Below are positions 25,943-33,180 of a stretch of 34,828 nt of DNA, piece by piece. Numbering within the stretch: the first letter of the stretch is position 1; every line of letters starts with the position of its first letter. The position numbers and the translations under genes are program-made. The notes under the pieces were generated by a model that made no database searches, was not told where the DNA came from, and saw only the letters and a list, made by a program, of their open reading frames with translations. Source of the stretch: Massilia sp. MS-15 (GTDB taxonomy: Bacteria; Pseudomonadota; Gammaproteobacteria; Burkholderiales; Burkholderiaceae_D); NCBI RefSeq assembly GCF_020176695.1, contig NZ_JAIWIA010000045.1, positions 1 through 34,828 on the forward strand, given 5' to 3'.

Positions 25943-26742
25943 CAGAGTTCGTCCACCATTTCGCCGGAGCGCTTGCGGAACAGGCGCAGGCCCAGGATGC
26001 ACAGCAGCAGGGCCAGCAGGCCGGCCGGGATCAGGGCGTTCCAGTCGGGCAGGCGGCCTTCGACCAGGATAGCCTGGTGGGCCTGCACCACCGCCGCCAT
26101 CGGGTTGTAGAGGAGGATCGGACGGGCCGCTTCCGGCAGGATGCTGGCCGGATAGACGATGGGCGTGAGCCAGAACCAGAACTGCATCGCGATGGTGACG
26201 AACTGGCCGACGTCGCGGAAGAACACGTTCAGGATGCCGCTCACCATGCCCAGCCCGATGGCCAGCAGGATCTGCAGCAGCAGTACCGGGATGATGGCGA
26301 AGAACACCATGCCCGGAAAGTTGCCGGACACGAGCAGGAACACGAGGAACAGGCCGAAGATGATGCCGAAGTTCACCAGGGCGTTGAGCACCACGATGAT
26401 CGGCAGGCAGATGCGCGGGAAGCTGATCTTCTTGATCAGGTTGGCCTGCTCGAGAAACATGTTCTGGCCGCGCGAGACGATCTCGGCGAACAGGCCCCAG
26501 GTGAGGATGCCGGCGCACAGGTAGATCGAGTAGGCGGCCGTCGAATCATTGTTCGGCAGCTTGGCACGCATGACCTCGGAAAAGATCACGGTGTACACGA
26601 GGATCATGGCAAGCGGGCTGAGCACCGACCAGACGGCGCCCAGCATCGCATTCACGTATTTCGACTGGAATTCGCGCTTGACGCTGCCCAGCACGAAACC
26701 GCGGTAGGCCCAGAGCCCACGCAGCATCAGTGGCGAGATCAT
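25942..26742 (-). CDS. wzm: polysaccharide ABC exporter permease (Wzm, ABC-2 type)
   Basis: A 266-residue ABC-2 permease with six expected membrane helices. Family features are an N-terminal amphipathic segment YRGFVLGSVKREFQSKYVNA, then LGAVWSVLSPLAMILVYTVIFS, a central helix pair around KKISFPRICLPIIVVLNALVNF, FFRDVGQFV, and FWLTPIVYP near the end. It is the first gene of the operon. I chose the ATG at 26742; an upstream TTG (26823) would add 27 unlikely residues and reaches the predicted promoter. Partner: the overlapping wzt. Confidence 0.95.
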   Translation of the reverse strand: MISPLMLRGLWAYRGFVLGSVKREFQSKYVNAMLGAVWSVLSPLAMILVYTVIFSEVMRAKLPNNDSTAAYSIYLCAGILTWGLFAEIVSRGQNMFLEQANLIKKISFPRICLPIIVVLNALVNFGIIFGLFLVFLLVSGNFPGMVFFAIIPVLLLQILLAIGLGMVSGILNVFFRDVGQFVTIAMQFWFWLTPIVYPASILPEAARPILLYNPMAAVVQAHQAILVEGRLPDWNALIPAGLLALLLCILGLRLFRKRSGEMVDEL

Positions 26743-26824
26743 GGGGCGGCCCGCGCTGGCAGCGCCCCGGCAAGGTGCGTCAAGGTTGTCAACATGTGGA
26801 ATGGCGGAGCCGGATGAACCCAAA

Positions 26825-26868
26825 ATTATACTTCATCCAACAGCCAATCCGTTGTTACAGGTGTAACA
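26825..26868 (-). promoter_or_regulatory. predicted promoter of the polysaccharide operon with Crp-like dyad
   Basis: Read on the minus strand, a perfect -10 TATAAT lies at 26830-26825 with no good -35 hexamer at the right spacing. A perfect 16-bp palindrome TGTTACAGGTGTAACA spans 26853-26868. Its centre is about 42 bp upstream of the expected start near 26818, the place where class II activators such as Crp bind. In half-site terms it is TGTTA-N6-TAACA, one base per half different from Crp consensus TGTGA-N6-TCACA. The predicted leader to the wzm ATG is about 76 nt. Confidence 0.55.
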
Positions 26869-26930
26869 TCTTGTCGTTAGTTAAGGCTGATTTGTCATGG
26901 ATTATCCTGCATCCAGGCCGGGGATTCCGC

Positions 26931-27248
26931 TCAGCTGCCGAGATCGGTAAAGATCCCGACCGCCAGCTCTGCCCAGCAATACAGGAACAGCAGGCCGATC
27001 AGGCCAAGGGCGACGAGGCGGCCCCGCATGCCGCGCAGCTTGCGCAGGGCAAGGCTCATGGCGACGCCGGCGATCGCCAGCAGGGTGCCGGCGGCAACGA
27101 AGTCGAGCGGCGTCCACACCACCTCGTTCGTGAACTGCATGGCGACCAGCGGAATCATCAGGATCGCGGCCGTCACCATCGCGACCACGCGCAGGCTCTT
27201 GCCCATGCCCGGTTGAAGAGGGCTGGTCTTGTCCGTTAGTGTGCTCAT
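26931..27248 (-). CDS. small three-helix membrane protein, function unknown
   Basis: A 105-residue protein with three predicted membrane helices (about 20-38, 48-68 and 78-99), joined by short loops with a conserved-looking WTPLDF and a basic RKLRGMRGR. I do not recognise the family. The start is decided by AAGGAGG, 8 bp upstream of the ATG at 27248; a second ATG at 27254 is too close to that site. It follows the Crp-family gene on the same strand, separated by 223 bp that contain a REP-like element, so it may be transcribed on its own. Confidence 0.7.
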   Translation of the reverse strand: MSTLTDKTSPLQPGMGKSLRVVAMVTAAILMIPLVAMQFTNEVVWTPLDFVAAGTLLAIAGVAMSLALRKLRGMRGRLVALGLIGLLFLYCWAELAVGIFTDLGS

Positions 27249-27291
27249 CGTCATCTCCTCCTTGTCATTGAAGACAGTCACCGTTCGGTGT

Positions 27292-27424
27292 CGTAGGGTG
27301 GGCAGATCCTGCCCACGCGGTCAACGCACGTTTGCGAGGATGCCGCGCGGGCAGAAATACGTGATTGACCGCGTGGGCGTTTGTCATTCCGGGCATTGCC
27401 CGAAATTACCCCGCCCACCCTACG
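27292..27424. repeat. REP/MITE-like palindromic element with nested inverted repeats
   Basis: A 133-bp element bounded by perfect 12-bp inverted ends CGTAGGGTGGGC (27292-27303) and GCCCACCCTACG (27413-27424). Inside is a second perfect 14-bp pair, GCCCACGCGGTCAA (27311-27324) and TTGACCGCGTGGGC (27365-27378). It looks like two REP units in opposite orientation. No coding capacity is visible. A related single unit occurs inverted at 9297-9330. It sits between the Crp-type and small membrane protein genes. Confidence 0.75.
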
Positions 27425-27471
27425 TGAACTTGTAAACACTGTAGCACGCCCAAGGCAGGGCAAGCCGGACA

Positions 27472-28230
27472 TCAGGATCCCTGCACCAGCTTCTGCAACG
27501 CGTCCGGCTTCATGATGATCAGCCGGTGTGCATCCTTCTGCACGATTCCCTGCTGCGCCAGCGCGGTGAGCGCCCGCGTCACCGTTTCGCGGCTGGTATT
27601 GATCATGTTGGCGATGTCCTGGTGGGTCGGCAGGTTCTCGACGACGGCCGGGGCGCCCGGCTCGGCCTGCTTGTTCTTCTGCATCAGCGTCAGGTAGGTG
27701 TAGATGCGCTTGGCCGTGTTGTTAATGCTCAGCAGCGAACGGAATTCGGAGTCGCGCTGGATCTTCTGGGCCAGGTGCTTCAGCATCTGGGTCGCCACCG
27801 AGGGAGAGTGCGCGAACAGGTGCATCGCGGTGGCGGCCGGCAGGAAGGCCACCAGCGCATCCGACATCGCCACCACCGAGGCGGAACGGGTCGAATTATT
27901 AATCAGGGCGATTTCGCCGAAGAAGTCACCCGGCATCAGCATGCGCAGGCCGATCGCGCGCCCGTCCTCGGTCACGTCAATCACCTGCAGCTGGCCGGAC
28001 AGCAGGAACATCAGGCCGTCGCCATGGCCGCCCTTTTGCAGGACGATGTCGCGCTTGCCATACTGGCGGATCCGTACGTCCTGCTTGACGCGGGTGATCT
28101 CCTCGTCAGACAGGCCGGCCAGCAAGGGAATCTTGCGCAGGTGAATCTGTACCTGCCGCTCCTCGGGAAGGGCGGCATCGTTCTGGGCGGGAGCCCGGCG
28201 GGCACTGGCGGTCTTGGCGGTCGCGGTCAT
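27472..28230 (-). CDS. Crp/Fnr-family transcriptional regulator
   Basis: A 252-residue protein. A variable 28-residue N-terminus is followed by a cyclic-nucleotide-binding fold (about 30-150). Its phosphate-binding cassette, FFGEIALINNSTRSASV, keeps the key Glu (E106) and Arg (R115) with the spacing seen in cyclic-nucleotide-binding proteins. A long dimer helix leads to a winged HTH (about 165-240) with recognition helix TSRETVTRAL; R214, E215 and R219 match the residues Crp uses to read TGTGA. No Fnr-type cysteines are present. It therefore likely answers cAMP or a related nucleotide. The VanZ gene lies 22 bp upstream. Targets in this window are suggested at 33127 and 26853. Confidence 0.9.
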   Translation of the reverse strand: MTATAKTASARRAPAQNDAALPEERQVQIHLRKIPLLAGLSDEEITRVKQDVRIRQYGKRDIVLQKGGHGDGLMFLLSGQLQVIDVTEDGRAIGLRMLMPGDFFGEIALINNSTRSASVVAMSDALVAFLPAATAMHLFAHSPSVATQMLKHLAQKIQRDSEFRSLLSINNTAKRIYTYLTLMQKNKQAEPGAPAVVENLPTHQDIANMINTSRETVTRALTALAQQGIVQKDAHRLIIMKPDALQKLVQGS

Positions 28231-28252
28231 GGTGCGGGGAGGATAGCAGTCC

Positions 28253-28570
28253 TCAGGAAAAGCTCACGTAGAGTTGGGCGGCGGCGGCCGTGAACGCGAT
28301 GCCGGCCGCGTTCGCGCCGATGTCGCGCCAGCAGAAGCGCCGGTCGGGCACCAGTGCCTGCAGGCATTCGATCAGCCAGCCCGCCACCAGCAGGCCCAGC
28401 AGCCAGTACAGCGCCTCCAGAGGGCCCTGCGCCACGCGCAGCGCCAGCATGGCCAGCACGGCGAAGCTGGCGAAGTGAAGGAACTTATCGTTCGGCAATG
28501 GCGGCAGCCAGCGATTCGGAACCAGGCATCCCATGCATACGGCTGCCGCGGCCATGCCCAACAGCACCAT
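28253..28570 (-). CDS. VanZ-like small membrane protein
   Basis: A 105-residue protein with three to four membrane helices and the VanZ-like pattern NDKFLHFASFAVLAMLALR, then LLVAGWLIECLQALVPDRRFCWRDIGANAAGI. Function is not established for most stand-alone members. The start is uncertain. The ATG at 28570 has GGGAG only 2 bp away; GTG codons just upstream or an ATG at 28663 would extend the first helix. A TATACAAT motif near 28620 could be a -10 and would favour the short forms. It ends 22 bp before the Crp-type gene, so it may share its transcript. Confidence 0.75.
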   Translation of the reverse strand: MVLLGMAAAAVCMGCLVPNRWLPPLPNDKFLHFASFAVLAMLALRVAQGPLEALYWLLGLLVAGWLIECLQALVPDRRFCWRDIGANAAGIAFTAAAAQLYVSFS

Positions 28571-28742
28571 GTCTCCCACCACGATCGCACAGCCCTTCCA
28601 GAATTTCTGACAGCCGTGATTGTATACGGTCGAGCCTGCTTCTGGTGGGTTCCAGCCGGTCATGCAGGGTGGGTGGCGCGTGCCTGCAACGATTGTAGGG
28701 GAAGCGGCCCAGGGGGCGGCAAGCCCCCTCCCTTGATGCCGC

Positions 28743-29861
28743 TCAGGCCGCGCGGTCGGCCGCGCCGAAGGCGGGCGCCGGTGCGGCCGCACGGCGTCCC
28801 AGCCAGCGGCGCGCAGCGCGCAGCGCGGGCGCTTCGACCAGGTGCCAGCTCAGCATCGCCAGTGGCAACACCACGGCCAGCGTGGCCAGGCTCAGGCCGA
28901 TCGGGCCGACCGGCGGCAGCACTTCGCGCAGCATGATGATCACCGGCCAGTGCCAGATATACACGCCATACGAATAGTCGTGGCGCTGCACGTGCGCAGC
29001 CCAGGACAAGCGCAGGCTGCCGACGCACAGGGCCAGGCTCACCGCCAGCAGGGCGATGCCGAACCAGGTCAGGGGGCTGGGCGTCAGGGCTTCCGAACGG
29101 GTCCAGTTGAGCAGCAGCAGCGCCAGCGCGCAGCCCACGTGGCGCCAGCCGATGCGCAACTCCGCCGCCAGGGTATGCAGCAGCATCCCGACCAGGAACA
29201 GCGACCACATCCGCACTTCCCAGACGTAGCCGCTCGCCACCTCCGGGAACAGGTTGGCGGCGAGCAACAGGAACAGGGCGGCGCCGCGCATCCAGCTGCG
29301 CAGGGGAGCGGCGGCGGCCAGGCCGACCAGGGCCACCATCACGTACATCCGGCCTTCCCAGTACAGGGTCCAGAGCGGACCGTTCAGGTCCTGGCCGCCG
29401 AGCACGCCGGGAATGCGCAACTCTTCCGCCGGAATGTGGTAGACCAGGCCATGCAGCACCGTGTTGCCGAAGATGTAGCGCCAGGGCGCGCCGTCGAACA
29501 GGCCGCGCCAGCCGGCGCTGGAAAAGAACAGCACCGCCACCACCGTGCTCAGCAGCAGGCAGGCGAACAGCCCGGGCACGATGCGCGCCACCCGGCGCAG
29601 GGCGAAGCGGCCCAGGTGCGGGTCGCCCATCCAGCTACGCGTGACGAACATGCCGCTGATGACGAAGAACACGCCCACCGCGAGCGCGCCCAGGTCGGTG
29701 TTCGGCGCCAGCAGCCGGGTCAGCGGATCGGCGTGCGGCGCCGCCCGGTTCATCATCCAGGTATGGTAGGCCACGACCAGCAGGGCGCAGACGAGGCGCA
29801 CCAGGTTGAAGCCGTTGTCGTGGGAGGCGGTCGCAGTGCCGAGCGGGCGGATGGGTGTCAT
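28743..29861 (-). CDS. acyltransferase-3 family membrane protein (OafA-like)
   Basis: A 372-residue protein with about ten membrane helices, of the acyltransferase-3 family that O-acylates surface sugars. The opening NLVRLVCALLVVAYHTW holds the conserved His. FFVISGMFVTRSW, GPLWTLYWEGRMYV, YSYGVYIWHWPV and the final LSWHLVEAPAL are family marks. It could modify the polysaccharide made by the large operon, though it is not linked to it. The ATG at 29861 lies 24 bp after the upstream gene's stop; an ATG at 29900 would overlap that gene by 16 bp and is also possible. Confidence 0.9.
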   Translation of the reverse strand: MTPIRPLGTATASHDNGFNLVRLVCALLVVAYHTWMMNRAAPHADPLTRLLAPNTDLGALAVGVFFVISGMFVTRSWMGDPHLGRFALRRVARIVPGLFACLLLSTVVAVLFFSSAGWRGLFDGAPWRYIFGNTVLHGLVYHIPAEELRIPGVLGGQDLNGPLWTLYWEGRMYVMVALVGLAAAAPLRSWMRGAALFLLLAANLFPEVASGYVWEVRMWSLFLVGMLLHTLAAELRIGWRHVGCALALLLLNWTRSEALTPSPLTWFGIALLAVSLALCVGSLRLSWAAHVQRHDYSYGVYIWHWPVIIMLREVLPPVGPIGLSLATLAVVLPLAMLSWHLVEAPALRAARRWLGRRAAAPAPAFGAADRAA

Positions 29862-29884
29862 GGGCGTGTCGTCGCGGTGCGGTC

Positions 29885-31135
29885 CTACCAGCCGTTCCAT
29901 TGCCAGGCCAGCTGCAGTACGCGGTTGTTGTATTGAAAAATCGAGATGTTTTCCGCATTGCGGATCAGGCGCGTTTCCAGCACCAGGCTGTTGCTGCGGT
30001 CCAGCGCATAGCTCAGGCTGGCCCGCAGGACGCGCGTGCGCTGGCGGCGCACGGTGTCGATCAGGCCCGGCGCGTAAGGCGTATCGCTGTTCCAGGTTTG
30101 CTGCGACAGTCCCAGCTCAGCGCTCAGCGGGCCGCCGATCGGCAGGCGCGATTGCAGCGACAACTGCCAGCCGCGGCGGTCGCCACCGGGACGGGCGCCG
30201 CTCGCATGGTCGCTCTGGACGGCAGCGCCGGCGTTCACGCTGACGTTGCCATGGCGGATTGCCAGCTGGCTCCTGAACTCGGCGCTGGTGGCGTCGAAGT
30301 TATCCAGGGTTGGATAGCGCATGCGCACCAGGTTGGCGCTCAGCTGCAGCTGCGGCTTCAGGGGCAGGGCCAGTGGCGTGGCCATCCTTCCCTGCAATTG
30401 CAGCTGGCGCTGGAACAGTTCGCCGCCGAAGCTCACCACGCCCAGTGCGCCGCCGGCGCTGGCGGTCCAGCGCCCGAAACGCCAGGCGCTGTCGGCACCC
30501 ATGGTCAGGGCGCTGTTGTCGTACTTGTGCATGCTGTCGTTGCGGCGGCTTTGCATCTGCACGAAGCCAACGGTGCCGTTCGGGGTCAGGTCGCGCCGGT
30601 ATTCGGCCGCCAGCAGGTTGTAGCCGTCGTGCTGCGGCAGGAATTCCCCGGTCAGCAGCAGCTCGGCCGGCTTGTCTTCGTTGATCACCGTGTAGCGCGG
30701 GTTGCTGGCGCCCTGGTTCACGTTCTGGTCGATGCCGCGTCCCGCCACGACCGTGACCTGGCTCTGTGGCTGCCAGGCCGAGCAGCCCTGGGCGCGCGAA
30801 CGGGTGATCAGCTCGACGATGCCGGGCGGCGGATCGAAGCGCTGCTCGATGGTACGGAACAGCTGCTCGGCCTCGTTGCCATGGCCGAGCGCGCATTGCA
30901 GCAGCGCCAGTTCGAGCCAGGCACCGGCATGCAGGGGTTCGCTCTCGATGGCGCGCATCAGCATCGCGCTGGCGTCGCGGTTGCGGCCTTCGGAGATCGC
31001 CTGCAGCGCCTGCTGGTACAGGTCCAGTCCCGGGGCGGGAGCGGCCTTCGCCTGCGCCGCCGCCTGGGGCAAGGGCAGGGCCAGCAGCGCGGCCGCGCAC
31101 CATGCGCGCAGCGATGGCAGGATGCGGCCCTTCAT
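29885..31135 (-). CDS. TPR plus beta-barrel outer-membrane protein (Slam/DUF560-like)
   Basis: A 416-residue protein. It has a signal peptide (1-28, cleavage near AAAQA). TPR-like helices occupy about 36-110 (YQQALQAISEGRNRDASAML, AWLELALLQCALGHGNEAEQL). A C-terminal region of alternating strands (125-416) ends LQLAWQWNGW, as outer-membrane barrels end in an aromatic residue. TPR followed by barrel is the plan of Slam-type surface-lipoprotein translocators. Its length is a little short for the family and I cannot verify the match. It is coupled to the cyclase gene by ATGA, and a FecR/barrel protein is encoded divergently. Confidence 0.72.
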   Translation of the reverse strand: MKGRILPSLRAWCAAALLALPLPQAAAQAKAAPAPGLDLYQQALQAISEGRNRDASAMLMRAIESEPLHAGAWLELALLQCALGHGNEAEQLFRTIEQRFDPPPGIVELITRSRAQGCSAWQPQSQVTVVAGRGIDQNVNQGASNPRYTVINEDKPAELLLTGEFLPQHDGYNLLAAEYRRDLTPNGTVGFVQMQSRRNDSMHKYDNSALTMGADSAWRFGRWTASAGGALGVVSFGGELFQRQLQLQGRMATPLALPLKPQLQLSANLVRMRYPTLDNFDATSAEFRSQLAIRHGNVSVNAGAAVQSDHASGARPGGDRRGWQLSLQSRLPIGGPLSAELGLSQQTWNSDTPYAPGLIDTVRRQRTRVLRASLSYALDRSNSLVLETRLIRNAENISIFQYNNRVLQLAWQWNGW

Positions 31136-33063
31136 GTGTTCTCCAGGGACGTGACGGCCGCGCGCGTGCCCGTACCGCCGCCCAGGTCGAGGGTGTACAG
31201 CATGGTGGCGCGTTCCTTGCCGCGCAGCAGGCGTTCGCCCAGCGGCAGGAAGCGGTGGCGGGTAGCGCGTGCCACGGTGCCGCCGCCGATGATCAGGTCG
31301 TGCGGGAAGTCACGCGCCGCCTGTTCCAGGCGCGCGGCGGTGTTCACGCCGTCGCCCACCGCCGTGTAGATCGAGCGCGCGCTGGTGCCGAAGTCGCCGG
31401 CCATCGCTTCGCCGCTCTCGACCCCGATGCGCACCCGCAGCGGCCGTCCGCCGGCGGCCACTCGCGCGGCGCTGAACGCGGCGACGCGGCGCAGGATCTC
31501 GTGGGCGGCGTCGAGCGCCAGGTCGGCGTGGTCGGCCAGCGGCAGCGGTGCGCCCCAGAAGGCCATCAGGCCGTCGCCGGTGTATTTGTCGAGGGTGCCG
31601 CCGCGCGCCAGCACCGGGCCGGTGAGGCATTCGAGGAAGTCGCGCGTCAGGCGCGCCGCTTCTTCCACCGGCAGGGCTTCGACCTGGGAGGTATAGCCTT
31701 CCATGTCGGCCACCAGGGTGGTCACGTCGCGCCGTGCCGGACGCAGCGGGTCGGTCAGGCCGCGCTTGAGCATCTCGTCCACCACCGAGCGCGCCACATA
31801 CTGGCGCAGGGCGGCCAGCAGGTTGTGCGAGCGCTGCTGGGTCAGCTGCCACTGGAAAGGCACCGCCACCAGCAGCAGGAACAGGCAGGTCGCCAGCGGG
31901 CCGGTGGTCACCAGGCTGGGGTCGTGCTGGCTGAGCGGCATTGCCAGCAGCAGCCAGCCGGCCGCGGCGCCCCCCAGCAGCAGGGTCGCGGCCAGGGCCG
32001 ACACCCGGCCGAAGCTGAGCGTGGCCAGCAGCGCCACCGCGGCCGCGTACAGCAGGGCGATGGCGCGTCCCGGCCATGGGCGTGGCGCGAGCCCGGCCTG
32101 GTGGTCGAGCAGGGTGGACAGCATCGCCGCCTGCACACCCAGTCCGGGCCGCTGCGCCGCCAGCGGGGTGGCCACGCGGTCGGCCTGTCCCAGCGCGGAG
32201 GAGCCGATCAGCACCAGGCGGCCGTCGATGTCGGAGGCTTCGGGCAGGCTGGCGTCGAGCAGGCGCGCGGCCGGGATCACGTCGAAGGCTTTCCAGTCGC
32301 GCTTGTAGGAAACGCGCATGAAATCGGCATCGGGTAGCACCAGCGGCGGTCCGCCCGCGCAGCAATTGATCAGCTCGGCAGCCAGCGGCAGGTGGACCCG
32401 GCCCTCGAAGCGGGTGCGCAGCGGTACCCGGCGCAGCACCCCATCCTCGTCGGGAATGAAGCCGATGTTGCCCACGTGGGTGGCCTGGGCCGCCAGCAGC
32501 GGGTGGTTGCCGATATAGCCGCTGGCCGCCACGCCGCGTCCGTCCCGGTCCGGATGGCCACCGCCGACCGCGCCGTCGCGCAGGCGGGCGCCGATGTAGT
32601 GGTAGTCGAAGGCCTGGGCCAGCACCAGCGGCGCGTGGCGCGCCAGCAGGGCCAGGCGCTGGTCGCCGTTGTCCTTGCCGGCCTCGGGCAGCATGATGTC
32701 GAGCGCCACGCCGCGCGCCTTGTAGGTGGTCAGCAGCTTCTCGACCAGGTCGGCGATGCGCGCGCGCGGCCAGGGCCAGGGGCCCAGCTGCGCCATGCTG
32801 GGTTCGTCGATGTCGATCACCAGCACGCGCGGCTCCGCGGCGGTGCTTTCGTTCAGGCGCAGGTAGGCGTCACGCAGCCATTCGTCGCCAAAACGCGACA
32901 CTCCAGGTGGAGGCGGCGACAGGGTCCAGGCCCCCAGCAGCAAGGCCGCCGCACCTATGAAAATGCGTGCCAGCGTCAGCACCAGATGGCGGCGAGGGAA
33001 CTGAACTTTTGACAACAAGATTATTCTGGAAGAAATGAGGAATCGCGTAGTATAGCCGGTCAC
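31132..33063 (-). CDS. CHASE2-domain class III adenylate cyclase
   Basis: A 643-residue membrane protein. A first helix (about 28-46) is followed by a periplasmic CHASE2 sensor (55-325: VLVIDIDEPSMAQLGPWPWPR, GVALDIMLPE, VGNIGFIPDEDGVLRRVPL), then three helices (333-402) and a cytoplasmic class III cyclase (445-610). Metal-binding D453 (VADMEGYT) and D497 (KYTGDGLMAFWG), adenine-selecting K493 with T567, and N574/R578 in DGVNTAARLE are all present, so it should make cAMP from ATP. The start is GTG (33063) preceded closely by GGAAGAG; later TTG starts are possible. It is coupled to the TPR/barrel gene and divergent from fecR, with a Crp site between. Confidence 0.93.
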   Translation of the reverse strand: MTGYTTRFLISSRIILLSKVQFPRRHLVLTLARIFIGAAALLLGAWTLSPPPPGVSRFGDEWLRDAYLRLNESTAAEPRVLVIDIDEPSMAQLGPWPWPRARIADLVEKLLTTYKARGVALDIMLPEAGKDNGDQRLALLARHAPLVLAQAFDYHYIGARLRDGAVGGGHPDRDGRGVAASGYIGNHPLLAAQATHVGNIGFIPDEDGVLRRVPLRTRFEGRVHLPLAAELINCCAGGPPLVLPDADFMRVSYKRDWKAFDVIPAARLLDASLPEASDIDGRLVLIGSSALGQADRVATPLAAQRPGLGVQAAMLSTLLDHQAGLAPRPWPGRAIALLYAAAVALLATLSFGRVSALAATLLLGGAAAGWLLLAMPLSQHDPSLVTTGPLATCLFLLLVAVPFQWQLTQQRSHNLLAALRQYVARSVVDEMLKRGLTDPLRPARRDVTTLVADMEGYTSQVEALPVEEAARLTRDFLECLTGPVLARGGTLDKYTGDGLMAFWGAPLPLADHADLALDAAHEILRRVAAFSAARVAAGGRPLRVRIGVESGEAMAGDFGTSARSIYTAVGDGVNTAARLEQAARDFPHDLIIGGGTVARATRHRFLPLGERLLRGKERATMLYTLDLGGGTGTRAAVTSLENT

Positions 33064-33126
33064 ATCTCTTCCATAGAGAAATTGTTACTTTGGTAGTAGA
33101 GACACCATGTTCATTATTGCGGAGAA

Positions 33127-33142
33127 TGTGATGGCCGTCACA
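33127..33142. promoter_or_regulatory. perfect Crp-type operator in the cyclase/fecR divergent region
   Basis: TGTGATGGCCGTCACA is a perfect TGTGA-N6-TCACA dyad. Its centre (33134.5) is about 43 bp upstream of the start predicted from AATAAT (33166-33171) toward fecR, a class II activation position. The same site faces the cyclase gene, whose coding start is 64 bp away. Confidence 0.7.
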
Positions 33143-33180
33143 GACTGATAGGGCCGGTGCCGGACAATAATGATAAAAAA

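Noticed and set aside
33157..33180. GTG at 33157 as start of the FecR protein
   Set aside because: It would put eight charged residues before the signal peptide and lies upstream of the predicted transcription start. Not excluded, but less likely.
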